From assembly GCA_015680905.1 (NCBI GenBank), contig CM027379.1, positions 30,336,501-30,400,500 on the forward strand: 64,000 bases of DNA. The letters are read 5' to 3'. The translations under genes were made by a program, and so were the position numbers. The notes under the pieces were generated by a model. It worked only from the letters and a program-made list of their open reading frames with translations, did not search any database and was not told the origin of the DNA. This document shows positions 47,236 through 57,800 of the stretch, piece by piece. This DNA is from Coptis chinensis (lineage: Eukaryota; Streptophyta; Magnoliopsida; Ranunculales; Ranunculaceae). Every line of letters begins with the position of its first letter. The stretch's first letter is position 1.

Positions 47236-48605
47236 CACACATTTTTTAATATTAAATCACTATTACAGCACTGTAGGTGGGGGTCAGGATTTTTAAAATA
47301 GTAAAAGATAGGCGAGTGTGGGCTTAATAGGATACCGTTATACACTAAGTTAGGCCCATTTCATGGCTTACTAGTGCACATCAAACATCTTTTCTCTGTA
47401 AAGAAAACTGCTCGTGTAACAATATCGATTGGGTCGACTTGATTTTTTAGTTTCCTAAATTATCCTCATTGCTAATTTCTATTTACAGCCTCCTATGCTG
47501 GGTCTAAGATGTAAATTATGGTATTTAAAAGAGGTATAAATGTCATTAAAATGTAATTCTTTCAAGTCAACAATTTATGCTTGGCTTTATGGAATATATG
47601 GATAGTACACACGCAGAGCGTGTACACGTATGCTAGTAATTTTGTAAAGCCCACTAGTTCTTTTTGCTATAGAAGCAGTGCAAGCCCAACCCTAAGCATC
47701 CAGCATTTTTGCATATCCATTAGAAACAAAACCCATTGATATCAGTTTTGGTGTGGATTTATAGTCACAAAAATCTCTAATTTTTTCAATAAAACGTAAA
47801 AAGTCTTTGAATTGAAAAGTTATAGAATTTCAAAACGAATAAACAATAAAAATGGTAAAGGTCTCCTAATTCTCGATGTTTACTGATTTTTAGCTATTTT
47901 TAGCTATTTTTTCCGATTTTTTTTTATGATGGCTAACTTTCTATTCTTTTATTTATATATTTTATTTTTTAAATTGCAATTATTTGTAGGATATCCTAAG
48001 ATATAACAAAGCTTTACATATATATATTTGCAAATTTTGAATTTGATATATGCTCGAAGTAACCCTAACATGATGCACAATGACACATTGTATACTATTT
48101 TATGTTTTAATTGTTTATTTCCGATTTTTTTAATGAATTTGTACGAATTAATGATTTCATTGCCGAATTGTGGCCGATTTCCGAATTTGTGACTATGCTA
48201 CTCAATGGGTTCAGATAACCCGAAACAAACCGTTAAAAAATAGTTTCGGTTATGATAATTCGGTTTCAATTTCAATTTTAAGTTATGATAAAATATTTGT
48301 GGTTTCGGGTTTGCCATCCACCAAACCGATAAGATGGCATTTCCAGTAATATTTTTATGATTAATTTTATGTATATTTTATAAATTGTGCGGCTAAAATT
48401 AATTAATATAATTTAGGATTTGATTGATTTATAGTTTTCGGTTTGGTTTCGATAAACAATATATCTTATTAGTTTGGTTTTCAGATGCACTATATAGTAT
48501 TATCAGGTCGGGTCGGTTTCAGATACCATATTATCTAATAGGTTACGTAAAGGATTTTCCATAATCCTACTCTAACCGAACCATTAACACCCGAACCTTT
48601 TTCAC
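47236..48605. other. AT-rich spacer with CCGAA-rich remnant
   Basis: No gene. From about 48200 to 48600, repeated AACCGAAAC / TTTCGGTT motifs in both orientations resemble the subterminal regions of the preceding hAT-like element and may be a second decayed copy. Ends were not found. Confidence 0.35.
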
Positions 48606-48609
48606 TCAA

Positions 48610-48711
48610 AGAAAAGTAAGCTACTAACTCTTTCAAGAGCGGCAGAGTTCGAGACTAGACCTTTGACATCATCACCCAAAGGTTTTACCAACTTGACTAG
48701 TTAGCACCTGC
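48610..48711 (-). mobile_element. tRNA-derived SINE, copy 3 (diverged)
   Basis: The minus-strand copy shares CATCACCCAAAGGTTTTACC and TAGTTAGCACCTG with the other two. The B-box region is GAGTTCGAGAC. It is more diverged than the others, and no clear target duplication was seen. Confidence 0.65.
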
Positions 48712-49128
48712 CACTCTCATGTAATGCCCCACCCCTCACTCTCGTAATCCTCATCTTCTCCATTGTCGCCAATTTTCTATTGTGACCAAACAACAATAAG
48801 AAATTTTCACGGGTTTTATTTATCATTTCATCAGGCAATGAATATGTGTTCTGAGCCACGTGGATTGCCACTTAAAATAAAGCCTACCCATATTTCCATT
48901 TAAAATAAACTAATCATCCAAAAAAACATGAGGCCAAAACCGACAGAAAACATTCCCCCCCAACCCCAGTAGTGAAGAACCGAACCACCAAAAAAGTTTC
49001 ACAACGAAGCAAAACAAACTGAGCAAGCTATCTTTTACCCTCGCTCACTCTTAAATTTCACTAGCCTTAGCACGTGGTTCCCATGTAGGTACTCCCTCTC
49101 TCTCTCTTTATTTTTTTCTAGTGGGGCC

Positions 49129-49609
49129 TGTTTCGACCAAATATGATCAAAACACTAAGTGGTGATAAAAGAAATTAAGAACGTAGAAAAGTAGTGAAAA
49201 AGCGATAGTGATCGAGTGAATGATGAGACTGTACCTTTCGGTTGCCTACGTACCCAAATTATCGATGGGATCAAGTCTCAATAACGTAGTTCTGTATGAA
49301 AAGTAGTTTGGTATTTATATAGGTAGAGTAAAGACTCCTTGTAGCTCAAGTATTCTTGTAGCTTAAGTAATTGTAATTGAATATAACTCTCAACTGATAA
49401 TTATCTCTTTAATAAGAAACGAATCTGGACATAAATTAATGTACATTAGTGGCAAGCCATGTGGCTAAGGTTTAGCCTTAGACACATGAGTTAATGGGCA
49501 TGTACATTGACCTATGGTATTACAAATTGGGCTTTAGCCCTGTCGATTAAACGAATAAAATAGAGACCCTTACTAATGGACGTTTGCCACGTAGGTGGGG
49601 GTCGAAACA
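49129..49609 (-). repeat. 3' LTR of gypsy element 2
   Basis: Runs TGTTTCGACC to GGTCGAAACA, with a perfect inverted end of about 10 bases, then the polypurine tract complement CCGCCCCCTCTTT. Confidence 0.93.
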
Positions 49610-49638
49610 CCGCCCCCTCTTTGAAATGCGAACAAAGT

Positions 49639-50211
49639 TCATATGACAAAGAATAGAAGAAAAATCAAGGAAAAAATGGAATAAGAAAAGAGTGAGCGGA
49701 ATGTATAACAAACGTTTTTCAGACCGAAAGGTATTACCTGGTAACAGTAAATTTCTTGGTCTGTAATGAATGCAGTAAACTCTTGGTCCTCAATGAATAA
49801 CGGAATCTGATGATAACCAAAATAAGCATCCAAAAAAGACAAACACTGAAAACCATATGTGGCATCGACCATTTCAGATATACGAGGCAACGGATACGGA
49901 TGAATCGGACATGCTTTATTGAGATTCATAAAATCGATACAAACACGTAATTTGCCGTTCTTTTTAGGCACTACGACTACATTTGACAGCCATGTTGGAT
50001 AAGTCACAGGCCTTATAAAATTAACAGACAAGAGACGATCGATTTCTTCTTTCACTTTCATCTTTCTATCGGGGGTCATCCTTCGGGGATTTTGTCTAAC
50101 CGGCTTTGCATTGGGATTAATGTCAAGTTTATGACAAGCCACAGAAGGATCTATACCAGGCATTTGCTCTATTCGCCAAGCAAAAACATGACTATTCTTC
50201 CTCAATAACAA
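49639..50211 (-). pseudogene. Gypsy element 2 reverse transcriptase, N-terminal half only
   Basis: The minus-strand open frame reads QMPGIDPSVACHKLDI, RVCIDFMNLNKACP, SFLDAYFGYHQIP (first catalytic Asp) and YQVIPFGLKN (motif B), then loses similarity and ends in hydrophobic sequence derived from the 3' region. The frame up to that point is open. The catalytic YxDD segment is deleted, so no polymerase activity is possible. Confidence 0.9.
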
Positions 50212-50274
50212 AATAAGCTCTTGTCTCTCCGCTTCTAAAAGTTCGGCCGAAATAAAAGTTGTCTCTTCAGGGAG

Positions 50275-51050
50275 TTAGCCAATTTGAACTTCTAAAAGTG
50301 GATCGACGGTCGGGGGTCCTTCAACATTTCTATTGGCAGAGTAAACTGAAGGTCCCGAATGCTGTAATTGATATTTGACGGCGTTGGAACTCAGAATAGT
50401 TCGTCCAACAACTTCAGACTTCTTATAATCATCGTGGCAAATTAGAGATGCAGGTTGATCACTACACACTTTATAGACTTTACTATTGAATAGGAACTTG
50501 ATGGTTTGATGATATGTTAAGACGACAACTTCCATATAATGAATCCAATCGCGACCAAAGATGACATTGTAAGGGGATTTACAATCCATCAATAGGAAAT
50601 AAATATTGACTTCTTTCTGCATAAGAGTGACTGGGAGAGAAATATTTCCAACGCAATGAGTAGCGGTACCATCAAAACCAACGATAGGCGCATTTTCAGG
50701 AGTGATCAAGTTATCAATAAGGGTTAGTTAGACTTACCCCCCCCTCCCCCATTACTAGTTGCAATTAGTGTTACACTACGTTTTCAAAAATATTAGTGAT
50801 ACCCCCCCAATTGCAAGATCCAACGGTTATGAGATGAATTTTTTTTTTTTTCAGATAAAGAAATCTGACTGTTAGATCACTCAAATGGGGGGGTATCACT
50901 AATATTTTTGAAAATGGGGGGGTAACACTAATTGCAACTAGTAATGGGGGGGTAAGTCTAACTAACCCTATCAATAAAAGGAATACTGTGATAACACCCA
51001 GAAAACATGACGCTAGCTGAACTACCAGTGTCAATCATTATACGTTGTAC
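50275..51050 (-). pseudogene. Gypsy element 2 protease, split by a MITE
   Basis: The first part (about 51090-50978) contains the retropepsin active site MIDTGSSASVMF. The second part (50709-50275) reads VGFDGTATHCVGNISLPVTL and YNVIFGRDWIHYMEVVV. The MITE at 50721-50968 with its 9-bp duplication lies exactly between them. The active-site Asp is intact. Confidence 0.88.
50721..50968. mobile_element. Mutator-like MITE in the protease (9-bp TSD TATCAATAA)
   Basis: Inverted ends GGGTTAGTTAGACTTACCC are followed by C tracts and long arms (ATTACTAGTTGCAATTAGTG and complement). The 9-bp duplication TATCAATAA is perfect (50712-50720 and 50969-50977). Nine bases fits the Mutator superfamily. It shares the GGGTTA start and C-tract arms with the MITE at 38326. 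Confidence 0.88.
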
Positions 51051-51087
51051 GCGCATACAGCTGATATACGCAGTTATCACGACAGCA

Positions 51088-52437
51088 TCATAATAAAGAA
51101 CATGCACTCCCATTGTCAATGAAACACAATGGTTCGTCTTCAATAGTCTCCGGGCGAAAACCTTCCACGAAATTGATCCCGTTAACTTCGTAAAAATTAG
51201 AAAGATATTTGACTTTAGAATGGTGAGCATTTTTCCACTGAATATTAGAGAATGAATCAATGACGGCATGTCCAACCTTAATGACATTGTGATCGGTTAC
51301 AGTTAAAGCTTGAGTTGTCACTTTTTTATGCACATATTGATCAAGTTTCCCATTCTGCACAAGTTTTTCAATTCTTCCCCGCAAAGACCGACAATTCTCT
51401 GCCTCATAACCATAATCATTATGAAATTTGCACCATAACGATTTATCGTGAGTTGTTTTAGTGTCATTGAGCAGGGGAAACGGCGGAGTGAGCAGACTTT
51501 TATCCCTGATTTTGTCGTAAACCACCGCATATTTAGTATTAAGCGGAGTTAATTCAAAAACAGTAAAAGGCTTTTCAGTCCTGCTCGTTGAGCCTTTTTT
51601 CTTATACGGAAGCTTCTGACTGGGTTGCTATTGATCAAAAATCGAATTCTTCTGTTTGTTTCGCTGATCGTTGAAATCATTTCCTTTCTTATCGTTGTCA
51701 CAAGAAGTACGAGCAGTCGTGTCGTCCTCAACATTGATAAATTGTTGAACTCGCTGGTATAACGTACGTCGGGAAGATGGAATGTCCCGAACAAGAGAGT
51801 TGTATAACCCGTCTTTATCAAATAAGATAGCTTTTTTAAAAGCATAGACCACCATTAGATCGAACTGCTCGGAAATCTCAACTGCAGCTTGGCAAAAATA
51901 AGTGACAAAACTACGAAAAGTTTCATCACGTTGTTGCTTGATGTTGAAAATAACTCGGACACCATTTGGACATTTTAGATTATGATGAAAACGTTTCAAA
52001 AACTTTTCAGTTAAGTCCTTGAACCGACGAATAGATCGCGAGGGTAATTCGCTAAACCATACCAACGCTTCCCCTTTCAATGTAGAAGGGAAACGTTTGC
52101 ATTTTAAAGCATCATCACCTCCCGATAAAACCAGTTTGTTCATAAAATTAATCACATGAAGCATAGGGCAGCCCTTAACATTATCATATTGATCAAACTC
52201 TGGTTGTTTGAAGTCCTTGTTATGAGTAGCCCGTTGGACGGCGAGAGAAAATTTGTCCAAAATACCATCTTCAACTGTCAGATTCTCTAGTGTCGATTCA
52301 AAAGGATCACTGTCTAGAAAAGCTTTTTTAATCATTTCTTTGACACGTTGAGGAGTTATCAGATCCATATCTGCTGGCTCATAATCATAGTCGCGATGAC
52401 GCCTATGGGAACGAACAGAACGAGAAGAAAATGACAA
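51088..52437 (-). pseudogene. Gypsy element 2 gag
   Basis: The long minus-strand frame (52437-51628) contains LHVINFMNKLVLSGGDDALK, then LKGEALVWFSELPSRSIRRF and KFLKRFHHN, the capsid core of plant gypsy gag, followed by VIFNIKQQRDETFRSFVTYF. A second frame (51525-51088) carries the knuckle-like WCKFHNDYGYEAENCRSLRG and NGKLDQYV. One stop and a frame change near 51630-51540 separate the two. It is comparatively well preserved. Confidence 0.88.
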
Positions 52438-52439
52438 AG

Positions 52440-53181
52440 ATTCATCGTGACTGTGTCGAGATGATTGTGGACAGTATGGTATGACTGCAGTATGATATCC
52501 TTCAAAAGGATAAGAATCGTGTCAGTGAGGTCTTTCTCGAAATTGATTGTTTCGATCATGAGTGCGACCATTATTCTATTTGTCGCCCAAATTCTTCGGG
52601 ACTGGCCGATAATTCGTAGGACCTAGGGGTGCAGTCGGACGGTTATTAGCATTACATTGCCTACTGAGAATGTGATCGGGTCTCGGCGGAGGTCAGGAAA
52701 TTCTGTTCCCATTACTTGGAACTCGTTGATGGCTGTTGCGAATATCGTAAATCTCATCCTCACCACTTAATCGATCCCACACACTGTCATGTCATTAGCG
52801 TGTGTTACGTTGTGGTGTGACAGAGACAACATCATCTGCGAGTGGAGTAGGTCATTTTAGATGACGCTTGTAGTAGTTGTTCTATTTTCAGACATTCTTG
52901 AACTTTTTAAGAAGTGCTTCGCGAAACAGTTGACTGACATTATCCATATCAGATGATGGAGAATTGTTAGAGCCAATAACCTCGCGCTGAATAATTTGGC
53001 GCATTGGTGGAATGACAGTATTAGGAGGTATTAGTCCGTTATCGCCAAGTGGACCTTGACCATCATGTTCGTGATGATTGTCAGTAATTACATCGGGACC
53101 TTAAGCTCTTCGAGTATACGTCATAACTTTTGCAGAACGTGATCGAGAGTGTGGAATAAGAACCACAGACGGCGTCAATTA
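52440..53181 (-). other. Leader and N-terminal region of gypsy element 2
   Basis: Between the gag start and the 5' LTR, short broken frames rich in R/S/D suggest a disordered gag N terminus. The primer-binding site, minus strand GACGCCGTCTGTGG, is at about 53163-53176. Confidence 0.5.
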
Positions 53182-53662
53182 TGTTTCGACCAAATATGAT
53201 CAAAACACTAAGTGGTGACGAAAGAGATGAAGAATGTAGAAAAATAGTGAAAAAATGATGGTGATCGAGTAAATGATAAGACTGTACCTTTCGGTTGCCT
53301 ACGTACCCAAATAATCGATGGGGTCAAGTCTCAATAACGTAGTTCTGTATGAAAAATAGTTTGGTATTTATATAGGTAGAGTAAAGACTCCTTGTAGCTC
53401 AAGTATTCTTATAGCTTAAGTAATTGTAATTGAATAAAACTCTCAACTGATAATTATCTCTTTAATAAGAAACGAATATGGACATAAATTAATGTACATT
53501 AGTGGCAAGTCATGTGACTAAGGTTCAACCTTAGACACATGAGTTAATGGGCATGTACATTGATCTATGGTGTTGCAAATTGGGTTTTAGCCCTGTCGAT
53601 TAAACGAATAAAATAGAGACCCCTACTAATAGATGTTTGCCACATAGGTGGGGGTCGAAACA
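53182..53662 (-). repeat. 5' LTR of gypsy element 2
   Basis: 481 bp, same ends as the 3' LTR, followed by the duplication GGGCC. Confidence 0.93.
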
Positions 53663-53680
53663 GGGCCAAAAAAGATATAT

Positions 53681-53683
<3 letters not shown>

Positions 53684-53723
<40 letters not shown>
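53684..53723. repeat. (CA)n microsatellite
   Basis: About 20 ACAC dinucleotides directly after gypsy element 2. A C tract lies at 53877-53892. Confidence 0.95.
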
Positions 53724-53726
<3 letters not shown>

Positions 53727-54658
53727 CACCAAAAAAAACAAAAAACTAAACAAAAGTAGAATATCACGTGTCACAAAATTATGCAAGAGTAGAACTGCAG
53801 AACTGATAGAAAGCTCCATTGGCTTACTCACCCACGCAACTTATAAGTAGTAGAGATAGGCAGTTGCGGCCTAGTTCCCCCCCCCCCCCCCTTACCTTTT
53901 TTTTCTAGGTCTTAGGGCCCACCCGTTAACAAAAAACAAAAAACCCCAAATTGGTAGCTACATATATATTTAATTATACAAGAAATTAGCCCTAAAGCCC
54001 AATTTCGTTTCAAAACATGTACAACTCTAAAGGACATGGTTTTTTTTATAATCACTCACAAACCCAATTTCCACGTTTTAATAACCCACGGACCCAAGAT
54101 TTTAATTAAAATAACCCTCAAGGACAAAATAATGTGCCCGGTTTTTTTTTAAATCCCATTTTTACCCTTTAAAGTTACCCTTCGCTATTTTATAAGCTAT
54201 TAAAACACCATTCTCTCATTCTCACGTATGTTTTTATCCTTCCTAAAAACAATCTCACTGAAAAGAGAGAAAATTATGATGGCGATCTCAAGTGATTTAT
54301 GGGTATGTGCAATAAAATAAGAAGATCTAGTTCTATCTTACCTTAGAAAATAAAGTAAGAAGATCAAGTAATTTTTCGTTTTCGTTTTTTTTTTTAATTT
54401 TGTTGATTTGAGCTGGTTTTTTGTAGTTGTGAATCAGATCACATGATTTTTATTGAGTTTGATGATTTGTGTATTGGGTTTGTGGTTCTTTTGATGTTAG
54501 TTAATTTAGCGAGTGAAGTGTTTGATCATTGATAGGAGCTTTCAAAAAAGTTTCAAAAGGCGTTCGATAAAATGCCTGTAAGTGATTTGTATTGAGTTTT
54601 TATCGATTCGTGTTCAACTGCAATAACTAAATCTAACAATCAATACATCTACAAGCGT
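53724..54658. other. No gene seen
   Basis: AT-rich spacer. Nothing coding was recognised on either strand. Confidence 0.4.
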
Positions 54659-54732
54659 GGATCTTTAGCTCAAATGGCTGAGCACTTTGGATATATCCAA
54701 AGGAGATGGTGGTTCGAATCCACCAAGATCCT
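54659..54732 (+). tRNA. tRNA-like gene with an 8-base anticodon loop (possible pseudogene)
   Basis: It folds as a cloverleaf: acceptor GGATCTT/AAGATCC (7 of 7 pairs), D arm GCTC/GAGC with GG in the loop, anticodon stem CTTTG/CAAAG, T arm GGTGG-TTCGAAT-CCACC (perfect). The anticodon loop GATATATC has 8 bases instead of 7, so the anticodon is uncertain; ATA follows the only T in position 33. A TTTT pol III stop lies at 54739-54742. It may be a tRNA with one extra loop base, an organelle-derived copy, or a tRNA-derived repeat. Confidence 0.55.
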
Positions 54733-54869
54733 CTAAAATTTTAATGTTAATCAAACATGGAATCAAGTGTGTAATGTGAGTAATTTTCAACTTAGACGAC
54801 ACTTCCAAAAGAAGTTTCTAAAATTCAGTTCCAAAAGAAGTTCATAGTACAAAAAAAGTTCATAGTTGT

Positions 54870-55290
54870 TGAGGTATGAACAATCATTGTTCATAGTCCA
54901 ATAGGTGTTTTCATTGATCATTCCTCATGCTGTTGATGTATGAACAATCATTGTTCAGTGTGAACAATGATTGTTCATAGTCCAATAGGTATGAACAATG
55001 ATTGTTTAATGTGAACAATGACTGTTCATAGTCCAATAGGGGTATGAACAATGATTGTTCAGTGTGAACAATATGATTCTTCATAGTCCAATAAGTATGA
55101 ACAATGATTAATATTGTCCATTTTTTTACTGTTGAGCACGCATTGTTCATACGTACTTTAAGTATGAACACGTATTGTTCATATCTATTTTGGGTTCATA
55201 TTTTTTTTGGGTATGAACACGTATTGTTCATACCTAAAAGTATCAACAATCAATGTTCATATCTATTTTGCATATGAACATTTATTGTTC
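54870..55290. repeat. Cluster of TGAACAATCATTGTTCA palindromes
   Basis: About ten copies of a 17-base palindrome or close variants (at 54877, 54941, 54961, 54992, 55012, 55045 and others; later copies as ATGAACACGTATTGTTCAT). They are spaced 16-65 bases apart with CATAGTCCAATAGG between several. No gene is present. Function is unknown. Confidence 0.85.
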
Positions 55291-55407
55291 AAATCTGTTT
55301 TGAGTAAATATCTGTTTTGACTAATGGTTATTGTTTCAGCAAGATTTGCCAAAACACACCAGTTGAGGGTCGGAAGTAATATTTTTGGAGATGGTGAAGG
55401 AGATGGT

Positions 55408-55975
55408 TGTTGGGGAAAGATGAGACTAGACTTTAGTGTGAAGTTGCCTACGTACCCAAATATATTGCTTGGGATCAAGTCTCGATGGCGTAGTTCTGGA
55501 AAAATGACGAAGGTTAGATTTTATAGGTAGGATTGGTGATAGTTCTTCCTCATTCTCCAATATTCTAATCGTGGGATGAAGTTGGAGAACTGGTAGGAGA
55601 ACTGTCCACTCGTAGGATGAAGTTGGAAAACTGACGAGAGAACTGTCCAATCATGGGATGAAGTTGGAGAACTAGCGGGAGAACTGTCCAATCGTGGGAT
55701 GAAGTTGGTGGAAGTTGTTTGACTTGCAAAACATGTACGCAATTGATATTGATTTTATATGTAGGTATGTAGGCTTTGGGCATAGGCTCTGAGCGTGGGC
55801 TTTATGGTAGATAAGCTCTAAGCATGGGCTATGAGCGTGGGCTTTTTTGTAGATAAACTCTGAGCATGGGCTCTGAGCGTGGGCTTTTTTATAGATAAGT
55901 TCTGAGTATGGGCTCTGAGTGTGGGCTTGTATTGAATTGGGCTTTTATTGGGCCACATTTGTGGGGGCCGGAACA
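55408..55975 (-). repeat. 3' LTR of a third gypsy element
   Basis: Ends TGTTGGGG...CCGGAACA, with CGCCCTCTCTTTA (polypurine tract complement) directly after. The promoter-proximal block GCCTACGTACCCAAATA followed by GGGATCAAGTCTC is shared with the LTRs at 49129, 53182 and 58898, so this is a related family. Inside are a 41-bp repeat (four starts at 55570, 55611, 55652 and 55693) and a repeat of about 44 bp rich in CTGAGCATGGGC (55776-55930). No 5' LTR was found; the element is cut by the LTR at 58898. Confidence 0.8.
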
Positions 55976-56610
55976 TCGCCCTCTCTTTATTACATGGGCA
56001 AAGCCTGTGTGGCAAAGGAAGTTTTTTTCTTTTTTTTTTTTTTTTTAAGTTTTTTTAAGTCTTCAGCTCAATATATTTGTTAAGAGAGTGGACACGCACC
56101 AATTGCATCAAAATCAGATAGATCTAGCACTTTCTTTTCTACGAGATTATCCAACTTAGGAATTTGAATTCATGCGGACTACCTGTCTGAGCAGGAGGCA
56201 TGAAGTAATGGAAGCACACTCTGCTAGTGGAAGATTCAGTGTCAAGACTGCCTATCATGCATAAGAACTCTTCGAACGAAACCAGCATGGCACTAGTTCC
56301 TGACTCCCTAAAACTCTAATATGATGGTGCAACCAATGGCAACCCGGCAAGGTACTGCAGTTTGGGGTTCAGTTTATAGAGATTGCATTGGTTACAGTTC
56401 TTGGGGTCTGCATAGGATAGTATATGTAGGAGGTGCGGGTGTGCTAAAAAAGTATGAGGGAGAGTCTTAAGACCATGCGGATAAAGGATGCAAATGCCTC
56501 TATGGAACTACAGCGGGTGATATTTCTTGGGATCAAAGATTCCAGTGGTAGGTGGGACAGCGAGATCGGCAAAGATAGAACATTTTGAGCTGGCTTCAGG
56601 AGGTTAATAA
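55976..56610. other. 3' untranslated region of the third gypsy element
   Basis: Begins with the polypurine tract complement and a T tract (56020-56060). No coding sequence was recognised. Confidence 0.4.
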
Positions 56611-56619
56611 ACAAACAAT

Positions 56620-56865
56620 TCAATCAATTCCAGCACGGCAATTCAACTTCCTATGTTAGAAAACACAGCGGCAATTCAAGTTTACTATAGCCAGCGGCAA
56701 ATCAAGTATAGCCAGCGGAAAATTCAACAAGCGACAAATCAAGCAGCAGCAATTCATTCAGCGGCTATTCAAAGGGATCAACACACCAGCGGAAATTCAA
56801 AGTATCAAGCGCATCGGCAGTTCAAAGAATAGGCATCGGTAGTTCAATGGGATCGGCAAAAGACT
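56620..56865. repeat. Degenerate CAGCGGCAATTCAA repeats
   Basis: About ten imperfect copies of (C)AGCGGCAATTCAA(G), spaced 15-35 bases apart, lie directly downstream (minus strand) of the CDPK piece. Confidence 0.7.
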
Positions 56866-56889
56866 TAAACAAAAGAGACAAATTCATAC

Positions 56890-57326
56890 CGCCTCCATTA
56901 GTTGCCTGACTTCAAACTCTGAAAGCTTGGTACCCAGTTTTGGGAAACCTGCTTTTAGTTCTTCATATGTTATTGTCCCACTGTTATATGTATCCATGGA
57001 TTTGAACATTTCTTTCAAACCCATAATCTCTTCTTCTGAAAGATTTTCTGCAATAACCTTTAGATCAACTTTCTTGAGTTTATTCATTGCCCTGAACTGC
57101 TTCATTCTACTTAAGACAGCAATATCAATTGGCTTGTCAGATGCGTCCCCATCTTCCCTGATCCATGGGTGGTTTAGGACTTCAAGAGCCGAAAGTTGTT
57201 CTTTCGGATCAGCCCATATCATCTTCTTCACTAGATCTTTGCCACTACTGGAGATGGAAGGCCAAGGATCCGAGGAGAAATTGACATGACCTCGCAAAAC
57301 AGCGTCAAAGATACTCATCTCATTCT
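56890..57326 (-). pseudogene. CDPK (calcium-dependent protein kinase) fragment, internal exons fused
   Basis: The minus-strand frame is open for 437 bases. It reads the end of the kinase domain ([48 protein letters not shown]), the autoinhibitory junction ([20 protein letters not shown]) and the first EF hand ([20 protein letters not shown]), ending [15 protein letters not shown]. It starts right after TTAATGCAG and stops right before GTATGAAT, so both borders look like splice sites, yet the introns that plant CDPK genes normally have inside this interval are missing. In the first EF-hand loop, D-T-Y-N-S keeps the main ligands. ATP-binding and catalytic-loop parts and the other EF hands are absent. 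It lies between a gypsy 3' LTR and its antisense gene, on the element's sense strand. Confidence 0.9.
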
Positions 57327-57542
57327 CTGCATTAAAATTCAGCTAAACTCCTTTAATTCAACTTCTTCAAAACAATATCCTGTTGGCTGGGATCAGTAAC
57401 ATGCGACTTTAATTCTTTCTCAGTTCAGGAGCGGTAAATAGAAACCTATTGTTTGTGAAATACCCAGCACATGGAAACCAATGAATTTTATTGGTTGTGA
57501 AACACATGGAAACCTATTGGTTTACGTTACTTATTAGTCTTT

Positions 57543-57554
57543 GGATATAAAAAG
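57543..57554 (+). promoter_or_regulatory. TATA box of the 57801 gene
   Basis: GGATATAAAAAG with CCAAT-like motifs upstream (ACCAATGAATTTTATTGGTT at 57478-57497) and a purine-rich leader downstream. It precedes the plus-strand gene by about 250 bases. Confidence 0.55.
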
Positions 57555-57800
57555 AACGCAAGTCGGCTCTTCATCAGTCATAAAACTGAGAGAGAAAAAA
57601 AAAATCAAAAAATAAAACAAAGTTCTGATATTATAATTCTTTTTCGTTCGTCTTCCTCAGTAAAGTTTGTATATGGGCACGTTGGAGACTCTAGTGCTTA
57701 ACATGGTGATTACGTGGCTTGAGGGTTTGATCAATTAAATCATGGTTTGTGAAAAGGTTAGATTTTTATTTTGTTTAGTTTTTGACAGTATTTAAAATAT

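Larger units (their letters stand above)
49129..53662 (-). mobile_element. Ty3/gypsy element 2, internally deleted (TSD GGGCC)
   Basis: Two 481-bp LTRs (49129-49609 and 53182-53662) are flanked by GGGCC (49124-49128 and 53663-53667). I count about 29 mismatches between them, mostly transitions, so about 94% identity. The minus-strand interior (3.57 kb) holds gag, protease and only the first half of RT; RT motif B runs directly into the 3' untranslated region and polypurine tract (AAAGAGGGGGCGG). The YxDD box, RNase H and integrase are missing. It could have moved only with help from a complete relative. A MITE is inserted in the protease. Confidence 0.92.

Noticed and set aside
47255..47275. 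ATCACTATTACAGCACTG considered as the missing left end for the CACTA-like terminus at 23906
   Set aside because: It lies to the right of that terminus, diverges after CACTATTACA and has no subterminal repeats.
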